From Bacillus sp. CH140a_4T (lineage in GTDB: Bacteria > Bacillota > Bacilli > Bacillales > Bacillaceae_G): a stretch of DNA of 64,000 nucleotides. The translations under genes and the position numbers were made by a program. Positions 1-8,577 of the stretch are shown one piece after another (position 1 is the stretch's first letter; each line of letters starts with the position of its first letter). The notes beneath the pieces are model-generated. The model was not told the origin of the DNA and made no database searches. It was given only the letters and a program-made list of their open reading frames with translations. The DNA is taken from positions 141,155 through 205,154 of the forward strand of contig NZ_WBPF01000006.1 in the NCBI RefSeq assembly GCF_008923725.1, given 5' to 3'.

Positions 1-59
1 TTTCTTTGCTTTCGCTGAATTTTGAGGTGGGGGTCTTACTGCCCATTAAAGCGGGATAA
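1..59 (+). repeat. bcr1-like intergenic repeat, 3' part (cut by window edge)
   Basis: These bases match, with few differences, the 3' end of the full-length repeat at 21379-21533. The shared features are a TTTGCTTTCGCTG segment, a GAGGTGGGGGTC segment and the end GCGGGATAAA. The copy continues beyond the left edge. It lies just past the riboswitch terminator, so it would be in the leader of the regulated transcript on antitermination. Confidence 0.75.
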
Positions 60-100
60 AAAAACTGCTCCTTTCCTGAAAACAAGAAAGGAGCAGTTTG
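56..100 (-). terminator. Intrinsic terminator of the SAM riboswitch
   Basis: Fourteen-base perfect arms (62-75 and 86-99) enclose a short loop, and on the minus strand they are followed by a run of U. It lies directly downstream of the S-box aptamer and is the expected expression platform: formed when SAM is bound, disrupted by an antiterminator when SAM is low. Confidence 0.9.
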
Positions 101-123
101 AAAACACGCTCTAAAGGCTCTTT

Positions 124-228
124 CTTATCTCTCAGGGTTTTATTACCTGCAGGATTTGGCACAATTCCGTTATACGGCTGTTGCCAAGGTTTCGTCGGGC
201 CTGTCCCTCCACCTTTTCTTGATAAGAC
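124..228 (-). promoter_or_regulatory. SAM-I (S-box) riboswitch aptamer
   Basis: On the minus strand the sequence runs CTTATCAAGA (P1), GGTGGAGGGAC, GGCCCGACGAAACC, GGCAACAGCC, then TGCCAAATCCTGCAG, and closes with GAGAGATAAG pairing back to the start. These are the conserved S-box blocks in order: kink-turn GA/P2, the GAAACC-GGCAACC core, the AATCCTGC pseudoknot partner, and P1. An intrinsic terminator follows at once. Known role: SAM binding terminates transcription of methionine or SAM biosynthesis, transport or recycling genes. The controlled gene lies left of the window and cannot be identified here. A 75-codon open frame across this RNA is fortuitous. Confidence 0.93.
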
Positions 229-246
229 TATGCAATTACCGTTGAT

Positions 247-273
247 TTTATAGCAATAATTTCCTAATGTCAA
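247..273 (-). promoter_or_regulatory. Promoter of the SAM riboswitch transcript
   Basis: The minus strand shows TTGACA (268-273), a 15-base spacer and TATAAA (247-252) preceded by TGC, that is an extended -10. The spacer is short, but the boxes sit about 20 bases upstream of the aptamer. Confidence 0.55.
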
Positions 274-547
274 TCCGTTTTTCTGAATGTTCTAAATTAA
301 ATACAAAGAATTTGACATGCATAACAAAAGAAATATATTCCATATTCATTTGAAAAAGACCTTTTAAAACTCCTGATTACTATATAGAATTAAATAAGTA
401 GTGTAACTGTATACATTTCAAATTCTCACGAGACCTCAATATATTGAATAAGCCAACCTCTCAAAAAGATACTATACATATTCATTTCATTTCACAGTAG
501 CATATTTAATCCTTTCGACATTAGAACTTACATAACGGAGGTATAAC
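274..547. other. Intergenic, no gene seen
   Basis: AT-rich space between the divergent S-box transcript and the ClC gene. Apart from the GGAGG ribosome binding site just before 548, I see no convincing conserved element or small gene. Confidence 0.5.
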
Positions 548-1780
548 ATGACAAACGCAAAGGACATGCACTATATACTCGTCCTATACGGCATTCTTTT
601 AGGCTCTATAGTAGGAGCAACAGTCTGGCTATTTTTAGTTACAATAAATATCGGCATTCACTTTATTTGGGGATACTTACCTACAATCTTCTCTTCTCCC
701 CCGTATTACACTATTTGTGTAACAACTATCGGTGGTATTCTCGTCGGTTTAACTCAAAAATACTTCGGCACATATCCACGTCTTATGCCGGAAGTAATGG
801 GTGAATATAAAAAAACAGGTAGAATTGAATACCGTTTTGTACATAAAGCTACTTTAACTGCAATTATCGTTTTAATCTTTGGAGCTAGCTTAGGTCCCGA
901 AGCAGCACTTGTTGGCATTATCGGTGGACTTTGTACATGGATAGGGGATCGCTTTACATTCGCCTTAAAAGGAATGAATGAACTAACAGAGGTTGGAATT
1001 GGTGCTACTTTAAGTGTAATTTTTAACGCGCCATTATTCGGTTATTTAGCTCCAAATGAAAATGAGGGTGAACAAATTAACGAATTTCCTAAAGGAAAAA
1101 AAGCAATTGTATATTTAGCTACCACTTTCGCTGGTTTTTCCGTTTATTTATTACTTAGTAAATTCGATAATCGTGGGTCCTTTATCGTTGATTTTGGGGA
1201 AGGTTCCCTTTCTCTTAATGAATGGATTGCCTTTCTACCACTTGCTAGTATTGGTGCTATAGTTGGCTTCTTTTATTTCAAATTAGAATTCACATTAGAG
1301 AAATTAATCCATCCCTTCAGGGAATACAAACTATCACTTGGAATTATCGGTGGTATTTTATTAGGAATTACAGGAACTTTTCTCCCGTACACGTTATTCT
1401 CAGGAGAACATCAATTAAAAGATTTAGTCGTTGAATGGAGCCATTTATCCTTCTGGGTACTACTTCTTTCAGGGGTTTTAAAATTATGTATTACTGCCGT
1501 TTGTTTAAATACAGGTTGGCGCGGTGGACACATTTTCCCAATTATATTTGCTGGATCTAGTATCGGATATGCTATAGCGTCCATTATCCCGATAGATCCA
1601 ATCGCTTCGGTAGCCATCGTCACGACAGCAATTTCAAGCTATGCATTAAGAAAACCAATTGCTATAACATTACTATTACTCATGTTTTTCCCGCTCAATT
1701 TACTATTACCGATGCTTGGAGCGGCAGCGATTGGTAATGCATTTCCACTTCCTAAAAACAACGAAGCTACAAACGAATAA
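548..1780 (+). CDS. ClC-family chloride/proton channel or antiporter
   Basis: Predicted 410-aa polytopic membrane protein of the voltage-gated chloride channel (ClC) superfamily, which moves Cl- or other anions, often in exchange for H+. About ten hydrophobic segments are visible. The family's second signature appears as GASLGPEAA at residues 112-120. Glu118 falls at the external gating glutamate, but the usual R-E-G-P context is P-E-A-A. A late GGHIFP near residue 327 corresponds to the GxFxP anion-site loop. The start is supported by ACGGAGG seven bases upstream. The gene is monocistronic with its own promoter region and a bidirectional terminator after it. Substrate (chloride versus fluoride or another anion) cannot be decided from sequence. 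Confidence 0.85.
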   Translation: MTNAKDMHYILVLYGILLGSIVGATVWLFLVTINIGIHFIWGYLPTIFSSPPYYTICVTTIGGILVGLTQKYFGTYPRLMPEVMGEYKKTGRIEYRFVHKATLTAIIVLIFGASLGPEAALVGIIGGLCTWIGDRFTFALKGMNELTEVGIGATLSVIFNAPLFGYLAPNENEGEQINEFPKGKKAIVYLATTFAGFSVYLLLSKFDNRGSFIVDFGEGSLSLNEWIAFLPLASIGAIVGFFYFKLEFTLEKLIHPFREYKLSLGIIGGILLGITGTFLPYTLFSGEHQLKDLVVEWSHLSFWVLLLSGVLKLCITAVCLNTGWRGGHIFPIIFAGSSIGYAIASIIPIDPIASVAIVTTAISSYALRKPIAITLLLLMFFPLNLLLPMLGAAAIGNAFPLPKNNEATNE

Positions 1781-1781
1781 A

Positions 1782-1820
1782 AATAGGCAGTAGGGACTAA
1801 AGTTCCACTGCCTATTTTTT
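1782..1820. terminator. Bidirectional terminator between convergent genes
   Basis: Arms AATAGGCAGT and ACTGCCTATT are flanked by A- and T-runs, serving both the ClC gene and the HAD gene. Confidence 0.85.
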
Positions 1821-1821
1821 A

Positions 1822-2517
1822 TTACACACGTTGCTTCAATAACGCGTATAACTCTTCAAAATTTTGTACTTCATATGTTGGCACAATCTCTCTATTATTT
1901 GATTTCTTTTCTGGATTAAACCAACAAGTATCAATTCCCGCTACATATCCACCTTTCATATCAGCACTTAACGAATCCCCAATAATGAGCCCTTCTTCAG
2001 GGGAAAAATTAGGAATTCGTTCAAAAACGTAATCAAAATACTCTTTCATCGGCTTTTGGAATCCCGTATCTTCAGAAACGAAAATATCTTTAAACAAGGC
2101 ATGTAATCCTGCATTACGTAAACGTTTATCTTGCGTCTTAGAAATACCGTTTGTCACTATATATAAATCGTACTCACTTTGAATTTGATTTATAAATTCA
2201 AACGCACCTTGGATAAGTTGGTCTCCTTCTTCTAAGTAGCTACGATAATTATTTTCGAATAATATCCCATCTACTTCTTCCCCATACTCTTTAAACAAAA
2301 TCGAAAACCGTGTATTTACAACCTCATCACGGTTTATTTCACCTTCCTCAAAAGCATCCCAAAGGCTTTTATTAATTTTTTTATACCGCCCTTCAACCTC
2401 GCTAGTTAGAGGAATCCCTTTCTCTTCAAACAGCATACGTAACGCCACTTTCTCCGCCTTCTGAAAATCTAACAATGTATCATCTACATCAAATAACAGT
2501 GTTTTATATTTTTTCAT
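1822..2517 (-). CDS. yfnB: HAD-superfamily noncanonical nucleotidase (YjjG/YfnB type)
   Basis: 231-aa cytoplasmic HAD hydrolase of subfamily IA. Motif I is DVDDT at residues 10-14 (nucleophile Asp10, acid/base Asp12). Motif II is the TNG near residue 120, the conserved Lys is in GFQKP, and motif III/IV is GDSLSADMKGG. The helical cap follows motif I. The protein closely resembles B. subtilis YfnB. YjjG-type relatives dephosphorylate noncanonical pyrimidine nucleoside monophosphates (house-cleaning of dUMP and analogues). Substrate assignment is by family. Monocistronic and convergent with the ClC gene. Confidence 0.85.
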   Translation of the reverse strand: MKKYKTLLFDVDDTLLDFQKAEKVALRMLFEEKGIPLTSEVEGRYKKINKSLWDAFEEGEINRDEVVNTRFSILFKEYGEEVDGILFENNYRSYLEEGDQLIQGAFEFINQIQSEYDLYIVTNGISKTQDKRLRNAGLHALFKDIFVSEDTGFQKPMKEYFDYVFERIPNFSPEEGLIIGDSLSADMKGGYVAGIDTCWFNPEKKSNNREIVPTYEVQNFEELYALLKQRV

Positions 2518-2623
2518 AGACCCCTCACACTCTCTTTTCTACAAAAACAAATTTACGTAAATCGTATCATTCCTTCTTGTAAACATAATAGGAGATATCT
2601 CATACTAAACATGAGGTGAAAAC

Positions 2624-3295
2624 ATGAAAGTTAGCAAAAATAGCGAAGAAATCTCTCATTACATGCAAACCTCCAACTTCCATACTCTTTTTTCTTTTAA
2701 TGTCTTACCGTATGCTGAACTACATTCCTTTCAAAAGAAAGAAAGGATATGTAGTGAAGGAGTTGACGTTCCTTATCTTTATTACTTAATTTCCGGGAAG
2801 GCGAAAATATATATGAGTCACAAGAACGGGAAGGTCTCCTTAATTAACTTTATTCAAGCACCTTCGTTCATTGGAGAATTAGGGTTAATTGGGGTGGAAT
2901 CTGTTACAAAAACGGTAGAAGTAATTGAAGATTGTATATGCTTAGCGCTTCCTCTTAAGGATTGTCAGCATCTTTTATTGCAAGATGCTACCTTTCTACA
3001 GAAACTATGCAAATTTATCGGCGAAAAAACAATTACCCGAACAGAAAGTTACGCCAAAAACAATAGTTATCCGTTCGAAAATCGATTAGCGGCGTTTATT
3101 CTATTAACAGAACAAAATAACAGTTATATAGAAAAACATACCGAGGCTTCAGAATACTTAAATGTCAGCTACCGTCATCTTTTATATGTATTAAACCAAT
3201 TTTGCCAACAAAATTACTTAAAAAAAGACGGAAGAACCTATTACATACAAGATCGGATTCAGCTAGAAAAACTGGCTGACGAACTTAAAATATAA
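2624..3295 (+). CDS. Crp/Fnr-family transcription regulator, YeiL-like
   Basis: 223-aa regulator. An N-terminal cyclic-nucleotide-binding-like beta-barrel (about residues 20-125, with the GELGLIG turn) is joined by a long helix to a C-terminal winged helix (about 150-215; recognition-helix region SYRHLLYVLNQF). No cluster of four cysteines as in Fnr is present. Resembles the YeiL group of CRP-like regulators, whose inducers in Bacilli are not settled. RBS GAGGTG lies five bases before the ATG. It stands alone between convergent neighbours, so its targets cannot be inferred from position. Confidence 0.8.
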   Translation: MKVSKNSEEISHYMQTSNFHTLFSFNVLPYAELHSFQKKERICSEGVDVPYLYYLISGKAKIYMSHKNGKVSLINFIQAPSFIGELGLIGVESVTKTVEVIEDCICLALPLKDCQHLLLQDATFLQKLCKFIGEKTITRTESYAKNNSYPFENRLAAFILLTEQNNSYIEKHTEASEYLNVSYRHLLYVLNQFCQQNYLKKDGRTYYIQDRIQLEKLADELKI

Positions 3296-3336
3296 AAAAA
3301 TCAGCATTAACGTTTATCTGTTAATGCTGATTTTTT
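3294..3336. terminator. Bidirectional terminator
   Basis: Arms ATCAGCATTAAC/GTTAATGCTGAT with A-run before and T-run after, between the Crp-type regulator and azoR. Confidence 0.88.
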
Positions 3337-3358
3337 CGAGTGACGATTCTATTTTTAA

Positions 3359-3985
3359 TTAAAATTTACTTGCTACTTTAGCTGCTTCTTCAAGACCCGA
3401 TGTAATGATTTCTTCTGCTTTATCTGGGAATTGGTTATGCCCTTCAATAACTACTGTTTCCATGTTTGTTGCACCGAAGAAGCCCATCATGCTTGCTACA
3501 TATTTAACAGCCATTTCTACTTCAGCTGCTGGACCTTCAGAATATACGCCGCCGCGCGCGTTTAATAATGCAATCTTCTTATCTCCAATTAAACCAACTG
3601 GACCTTCTGGCGTATATTTAAACGTTTTACCAGCTCGGTTTAAATAATCAATATATGTGTGCAATACTGCTGGAATTGTTAAGTTCCATAATGGGAAACC
3701 GAAAACGACTTTATCAGCTTCTAAAAATTGATTTAAATACTTATCTGCAACTGCTACTGCTTTTGCTTCCTCTTCAGTTAAATCAAATCCTTTACCCGCT
3801 TTGAATGTACCATTAATCATATCTACGCCTACATATGGTAATTCTTCTTTATATAAATCAAGTTCTACTACTGTATCATTTGGATGTGCTTCTTTATAGT
3901 TTGCTAAAAATGCCTCGTATAATTTCACACTAACTGCTTGTTCCGCTGGGCGGTTGTTTGCTTTTACAAATAAAACTGTTGCCAC
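3359..3985 (-). CDS. azoR: FMN-dependent NADH-azoreductase
   Basis: 208-aa flavodoxin-fold quinone/azo reductase that uses FMN and NADH for two-electron reduction of quinones and azo compounds in the cytoplasm, protecting against electrophile stress. Seen: the N-terminal VKANNRP phosphate-binding region, the FGFPLWNLTIPAVLHTYID isoalloxazine-binding stretch around residue 96, and the ARGGVYS loop near 143. Length matches AzoR homologues (about 200-211 aa). RBS AGGAGG precedes ATG. B. cereus-group genomes carry several azoR paralogues, so I do not assign a number. Confidence 0.92.
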   Translation of the reverse strand: MATVLFVKANNRPAEQAVSVKLYEAFLANYKEAHPNDTVVELDLYKEELPYVGVDMINGTFKAGKGFDLTEEEAKAVAVADKYLNQFLEADKVVFGFPLWNLTIPAVLHTYIDYLNRAGKTFKYTPEGPVGLIGDKKIALLNARGGVYSEGPAAEVEMAVKYVASMMGFFGATNMETVVIEGHNQFPDKAEEIITSGLEEAAKVASKF

Positions 3986-4127
3986 TGTTTTTCCTCCTAG
4001 TACTCACTCTTCTGTTGTTATATGCTTTCAAAAAAGGTATCCCTTGTAATTGTTGTTTTGTTGCTTACAAACATATTTTATCTTTATATCAAGACAATTT
4101 CGTCCTCACATAGACGTATTTTTCCAT

Positions 4128-4154
4128 AAAAAAAGTCCACCTTCTAAAGGCGAA
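4128..4154 (-). terminator. Terminator of the two-component operon
   Basis: On the minus strand AGTTCGCCTT pairs with AAGGTGGACT (two G-U pairs), followed by a U-run. Confidence 0.7.
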
Positions 4155-4175
4155 CTAGGTCTTACGACTTTTGTC

Positions 4176-4823
4176 TTATACAATTCCATTTTTCACTGCA
4201 TATAATGCTGCTTGCGTGCGATCAGATAAATTCAACTTACTCAAAATATTACTTACATGAGCTTTTACCGTTTTTTCTGTAATAACTAAAACAGAAGCGA
4301 TCTCTTTATTACTCATCCCTTTCGCTAATAGCTGTAACACTTCATTTTCTCTCGCCGTTAGCACATCCACTTGAATAGAAGGTTCTTCTTCCTTATCTTC
4401 CACAGGTAATGTTTGAGAGAGAAGAGTATTTGCTATATCCGGATGTAATTGAATATTACCTTTATATGCGCTTCGAATAGCTTCAACAAGCTGATCCGGT
4501 TCTACATCTTTTAAAATATACCCACTTGCCCCCGCCCTTAACGCTGGTAAAACATGCGCCTGATCAGAAAAGCTAGTTAATACAATTACTTTCACATCCG
4601 GATATTCTTTTTTGATACATGCTGTCGCCTCAACACCATCCATTTCGGGCATATATAAATCCATTAGTACAACATCAGGATTTGTCTCCCCTACTTTCAC
4701 TAATGCCTCTTTCCCATTACTTGCTTCTCCAACTAACGCTAAATCTTCTTGTGTACTTAAGAAAAATGCTAATCCTTTTAAAACAACTGTATGATCATCA
4801 ACTAACAATACTTTTATTTTCAC
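4176..4823 (-). CDS. NarL/FixJ-family response regulator
   Basis: 215-aa regulator. Receiver domain 1-120 has the acidic pair Asp9-Asp10, phospho-acceptor Asp55 (VVLMDLYMP), Thr in VLTSF and Lys in ILKDV, so phosphorylation chemistry is intact. The C-terminal LuxR-type HTH (about 148-212) has LTARENEVLQLLAKGMSNKEIA and a VKAHVSNI recognition helix. It lies 20 bp downstream of the GAF kinase gene and is surely its partner. The pair resembles the B. subtilis YhcYZ/LiaSR/YxjML class; the stimulus is unknown. Confidence 0.9.
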   Translation of the reverse strand: MKIKVLLVDDHTVVLKGLAFFLSTQEDLALVGEASNGKEALVKVGETNPDVVLMDLYMPEMDGVEATACIKKEYPDVKVIVLTSFSDQAHVLPALRAGASGYILKDVEPDQLVEAIRSAYKGNIQLHPDIANTLLSQTLPVEDKEEEPSIQVDVLTARENEVLQLLAKGMSNKEIASVLVITEKTVKAHVSNILSKLNLSDRTQAALYAVKNGIV

Positions 4824-4843
4824 GAACTTCCCTCATTTTCACA

Positions 4844-6394
4844 TCATAATGGTACGTTTATTTTTACACTTGTTCTTTTCTTATCACTTACAATTTTAAT
4901 TGTTCCACCAACTAATTCTACTCTTTCGCGCATCGTAGTCATGCCAAGTGATTTCTTCTCTTTTATATCCTTTTCTACAAAGCCGTTTCCTTGATCGACT
5001 ATTTCTAATGATACATTCTTCTCCGTCACTTTGAAATAAATCGTCGCTTCTCTCACATTTGCATGTTTACTTACGTTATTTAAAGCTTCTTGTCCAATTC
5101 TCCATAGCGCTTCCTCTACTACGCGCGGCAAATCACGAACACCTGTAACTTGTTCCCGAATTTTCAATCCCAAACTTTCACCATATTGTTTTAAAGCTGG
5201 TAATAGTCCTTTCTCTAATCCTGCTGGACGTAGTTGCCAAATTAACGTCCTCATTTCTTTTAAAGCACCTTGCGATAACTCACGTATCTCATGCAAAGAT
5301 TGGTCTACCTTTTCATTTTGACCTTTTAAAACTGCTTCAGCACCTTTTGTCATAAAGGTTAATGAAAATAATTTTTGTGAAACAGAATCATGTAAATCCC
5401 TCGCTAACCGATTTCTTTCTTCCATTCGTACGAGTTCACGGCGCTGTTCGTTTAATCTTAAATTTTCTATTATTAATGAAACGTGGTTCGATAATGCTTG
5501 AATGACATCTATTGTATTAACATCAAATTCCCCATTATTTAAACTGACACATAAAACACCAAATATATGATTTTGAATATGTATCGGCGTAGCGATAACA
5601 GCTCCATTTACATGTTTTAATAGAGCCGGTTCATCTTGTTCTAACGCCTTCTTTGCCGCTTCTTTTACACCCTCTTGTAACCCTTTCTGACCATAAGAAG
5701 CTCGCAAGGATAACTCTATTTCTTCCCTAATAAAAAATGCCACTTGATTCCACTGAAATACTTCACCTACGTGATTTACCACTTTTTCAGGTAATACATT
5801 AAACTTATGAATCGTTTTTAAAGCTTGAATAAACCGCTCCAATTTCACGTAATAATATGCTCGTCGCTTTTCATTTTCATATAATTTTGTTCGCTTTAAG
5901 GCCGTCCCAATTTGGAAAGCAACTGATTGGAGCAATACTAATTCTTCTTCCGAAAAATGTGTTTTACCTGGGCTTGCTATATTTAACACACCAAACTTTT
6001 CTCCTCCAGCCTTTAAAGGAACCGTAGCATGATGAAGAATCCCCTCTGTATCTCCCCAATTATATTCAATTGCATTATTAATTCTTTTACATTCAATAAT
6101 ATTAACCGCTCGCTCTAATTTTCCATCCACAAAACCACGTAAACACCAACACTCACCTTCACACATCGGGCGTTTGTTTTCATATGTAAGTGCCTCTGGT
6201 AACTGGTAATCAATCAACTTCGTATATTTTCCATTTTCATCCGCAAGAAAAATCCAGCCCGTCGTTAGACCTGTTACACTGAGCAATTTTTCTAGTACCG
6301 CTTGCAGTACATGGTACGTATCATTTGATGTATTTAATGTTTCTGCAATTTCTTTTAATATAACTAATTCATTTGTACGATTATCTCGAAACAT
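4844..6394 (-). CDS. GAF-domain sensor histidine kinase (HisKA_3 family)
   Basis: 516-aa soluble kinase with no transmembrane segment. There are two GAF-like domains (about 15-165 and 190-330). The first carries CEGECWCLRGF and a later EC, a cysteine-rich loop that could hold a cofactor. Then come the HisKA_3 box ARDLHDSVSQKLFS (phospho-His in LHDS) and the HATPase with EALNNVSKHA and DQGNGF. The ATG at 6394 has AGGAGA six to eight bases upstream; the in-frame GTG at 6412 overlaps that RBS and is rejected. First gene of the kinase-regulator operon. The cytoplasmic GAF input suggests sensing of a redox state or small molecule, but this is inference. Confidence 0.9.
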   Translation of the reverse strand: MFRDNRTNELVILKEIAETLNTSNDTYHVLQAVLEKLLSVTGLTTGWIFLADENGKYTKLIDYQLPEALTYENKRPMCEGECWCLRGFVDGKLERAVNIIECKRINNAIEYNWGDTEGILHHATVPLKAGGEKFGVLNIASPGKTHFSEEELVLLQSVAFQIGTALKRTKLYENEKRRAYYYVKLERFIQALKTIHKFNVLPEKVVNHVGEVFQWNQVAFFIREEIELSLRASYGQKGLQEGVKEAAKKALEQDEPALLKHVNGAVIATPIHIQNHIFGVLCVSLNNGEFDVNTIDVIQALSNHVSLIIENLRLNEQRRELVRMEERNRLARDLHDSVSQKLFSLTFMTKGAEAVLKGQNEKVDQSLHEIRELSQGALKEMRTLIWQLRPAGLEKGLLPALKQYGESLGLKIREQVTGVRDLPRVVEEALWRIGQEALNNVSKHANVREATIYFKVTEKNVSLEIVDQGNGFVEKDIKEKKSLGMTTMRERVELVGGTIKIVSDKKRTSVKINVPL

Positions 6395-6454
6395 ACTCAA
6401 TCTCCTACACACAAGATTTTAAAGTGCCTCTAAAGTAAATCATCTACTTTTCAC

Positions 6455-6483
6455 TTTGTACTTATTCGTAACATTGATATAAT
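6455..6483 (+). promoter_or_regulatory. Candidate promoter of pdxK
   Basis: TATAAT (6478-6483) is preceded by TGA (extended -10), with a weak -35 TTTGTA 17 bp upstream. The gene starts 46 bp downstream. Confidence 0.5.
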
Positions 6484-6528
6484 GGTGAAAACATAGTTTT
6501 CATTATATCACCTGAGGGGGCTTTCATA

Positions 6529-7353
6529 ATGACATTAAATAAGGCACTTACTATCGCTGGTTCAGACACAAGTGGCGGTGCTGGAATACAAGCAGATTTA
6601 AAAACATTCCAAGAACTTGGTGTATACGGAATGACATCTCTTACGACAATCGTAACGATGGATCCACATAACGGTTGGGCACATAACGTATTCCCAATCC
6701 CGGCTTCTACATTAAAACCACAATTAGAAACAACAATTGAAGGTGTTGGCGTAGATGCTTTAAAAACAGGTATGCTTGGATCAGTAGAAATTATTGAAAT
6801 GGTTGCAGAAACAATCGAAAAACATAATTTCAAAAATGTAGTAGTTGATCCTGTTATGGTATGTAAAGGTGCTGATGAAGCATTACATCCTGAAACGAAT
6901 GATTGCTTACGTGACGTTCTTGTTCCAAAAGCATTAGTTGTAACACCAAACTTATTTGAGGCTTACCAATTAAGTGGCGTAAAAATTAATTCTCTTGAAG
7001 ACATGAAAGAAGCAGCGAAAAAAATACACGCTTTAGGTGCGAAATACGTCCTAATTAAAGGCGGTAGCAAGCTTGGTACAGAAACTGCAATCGACGTCCT
7101 ATATGATGGAGAAACATTCGATCTTCTAGAATCAGAAAAAATCGATACAACAAATACGCACGGCGCAGGTTGTACATATTCTGCTGCAATTACAGCAGAA
7201 CTTGCAAAAGGAAAACCTGTGAAAGAAGCAGTAAAAACTGCGAAAGAATTTATCACAGCTGCTATCCGTTATTCATTCAAAATCAACGAATACGTAGGAC
7301 CAACACATCACGGTGCATATCGTAAATTCGTTGCATCGAAAGAACTTGTCTAA
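6529..7353 (+). CDS. pdxK: Pyridoxal/pyridoxine kinase (ThiD-like)
   Basis: 274-aa ribokinase-superfamily kinase, very similar to B. subtilis PdxK. It phosphorylates pyridoxal, pyridoxine or pyridoxamine for PLP salvage and can act on hydroxymethylpyrimidine. Seen: the N-terminal GSDTSGGAGIQADLKTF substrate/anion motif, the DPVMVCKGA block near residue 108, and the C-terminal TTNTHGAGCT anion hole with Cys215, the cysteine that forms a hemithioacetal with pyridoxal in the B. subtilis enzyme. RBS GAGGGGG lies upstream. Transcribed alone and closed by a strong terminator. ThiD is the alternative name, but overall similarity favours PdxK. Confidence 0.9.
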   Translation: MTLNKALTIAGSDTSGGAGIQADLKTFQELGVYGMTSLTTIVTMDPHNGWAHNVFPIPASTLKPQLETTIEGVGVDALKTGMLGSVEIIEMVAETIEKHNFKNVVVDPVMVCKGADEALHPETNDCLRDVLVPKALVVTPNLFEAYQLSGVKINSLEDMKEAAKKIHALGAKYVLIKGGSKLGTETAIDVLYDGETFDLLESEKIDTTNTHGAGCTYSAAITAELAKGKPVKEAVKTAKEFITAAIRYSFKINEYVGPTHHGAYRKFVASKELV

Positions 7354-7363
7354 CATATAAATG

Positions 7364-7403
7364 AAAACACCCACAGAATTTATAATTCCTGTGGGTGTTT
7401 TTT
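7364..7403. terminator. Bidirectional terminator after pdxK
   Basis: Arms AACACCCACAG/CTGTGGGTGTT with flanking A/T runs. Confidence 0.85.
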
Positions 7404-7428
7404 ATAAGCTCTTCTGGTCATCTTATCT

Positions 7429-8484
7429 TTAAGATGCAGAACTGACCTGATTTCTACCATTTCTTTTGGAGTAATATAACGCGTCATCAGCTGCTTGAAT
7501 AAATTGTTCTGGTGATTCTTCATATACTGAAATGCCTACTGAAACTGTAATTTTTATTTTTGTTCCATTTAACAATCGGAATGAATGATTTTCAACAACT
7601 GTGCGAACTTGTTCCCCCATACGTATTCCATAAGCTAATCCCTTCTTCGGTATTAAAAGCGCAAACTCCTCTCCACCTTTTCGAAAGGCCAAATCTGGAA
7701 ACGTTGAAACTTCTCTTAAAATACATCCTATTTCTTTTAATACTTCATCTCCTGCAGGATGCCCATATGTATCGTTTACACATTTAAAATGATCAATATC
7801 TATAAGTAGTAAACAAAGTGAATCATTTTTTATGCGCTTATTACCAATATGACGATTCATCTCTAAATCAAACTGTCTTACGTTTCCTAAACCTGTCAGT
7901 GCATCTATCGTTGCGTATTGCTTCATCGTTTGAAATAACTCATTGGATTGTAATACATAATTTGCGCTTACAAATGTGATATATGCTGCAACACCACTAC
8001 AAACCAAATATAATGCTACTATAGACATATCCTTAAATAAAATAGAAAGTGGCACCGTTAAAATAGATAAACTATATACATTAAACCAGATCCACCTTTT
8101 AAATATAGAAGATTTCATCCGCCAAATGAAAATAATTCCAAAACCTATCAATACAATTGTATAACAAGCCAATTCAGAGGCTAAAGAGTACTCAGTAAGA
8201 AATAATCGGGTAATTAATATAATAGTAACTGTTATACTACTAGCTATCGGACCTCCAATTATAATTGCCAAAATAACAGCTAAATAACGTAGATCCAACA
8301 TAATATCTTCAATATGTACACCAAAATGCATCAACAGTACACTTAATATTCCAGTAAGAATACCTACTACACATTTCTGCCAAAGAGAAAACCCTTCTTT
8401 TAACGGCCTATCTCTTAAAAGCTGACCTCCAACAAAAATAAAGGAAAGAATAATTGTTGTATTTACAAATAAGTCCCTTAACAT
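7429..8484 (-). CDS. Membrane diguanylate cyclase (5TM-5TMR_LYT plus GGDEF)
   Basis: 351-aa protein that makes c-di-GMP from two GTP. N-terminal membrane part (about 1-180, five to six hydrophobic segments) resembles the 5TM-5TMR_LYT sensor module. The GGDEF domain (about 190-350) has the active-site motif GGEEF at 270-274 and the Mg/GTP loop IDIDHFKCVNDTYGH near 229-241, so it should be active. The inhibitory I-site RxxD is not present: the aligned residues are TFPD (261-264), so product inhibition is probably lost. Architecture matches B. subtilis DgcK (YhcK). Monocistronic, with parS just upstream. Confidence 0.87.
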   Translation of the reverse strand: MLRDLFVNTTIILSFIFVGGQLLRDRPLKEGFSLWQKCVVGILTGILSVLLMHFGVHIEDIMLDLRYLAVILAIIIGGPIASSITVTIILITRLFLTEYSLASELACYTIVLIGFGIIFIWRMKSSIFKRWIWFNVYSLSILTVPLSILFKDMSIVALYLVCSGVAAYITFVSANYVLQSNELFQTMKQYATIDALTGLGNVRQFDLEMNRHIGNKRIKNDSLCLLLIDIDHFKCVNDTYGHPAGDEVLKEIGCILREVSTFPDLAFRKGGEEFALLIPKKGLAYGIRMGEQVRTVVENHSFRLLNGTKIKITVSVGISVYEESPEQFIQAADDALYYSKRNGRNQVSSAS

Positions 8485-8577
8485 AAAATAATCTCCCTAC
8501 TTTTCTATCTATCCCTTTCCTTATTTCATTGTATACGAGATACCTATAATTCCCAAAGATTTTTATTTATCTTTTGC

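Noticed and set aside
46-273. 75-codon minus-strand open frame
   Set aside because: It is fully explained by the SAM-I riboswitch and its terminator; conservation is RNA structure, not protein.
4619-4849. Plus-strand frames antisense to the NarL-type regulator
   Set aside because: Shadows of the regulator gene with no RBS.
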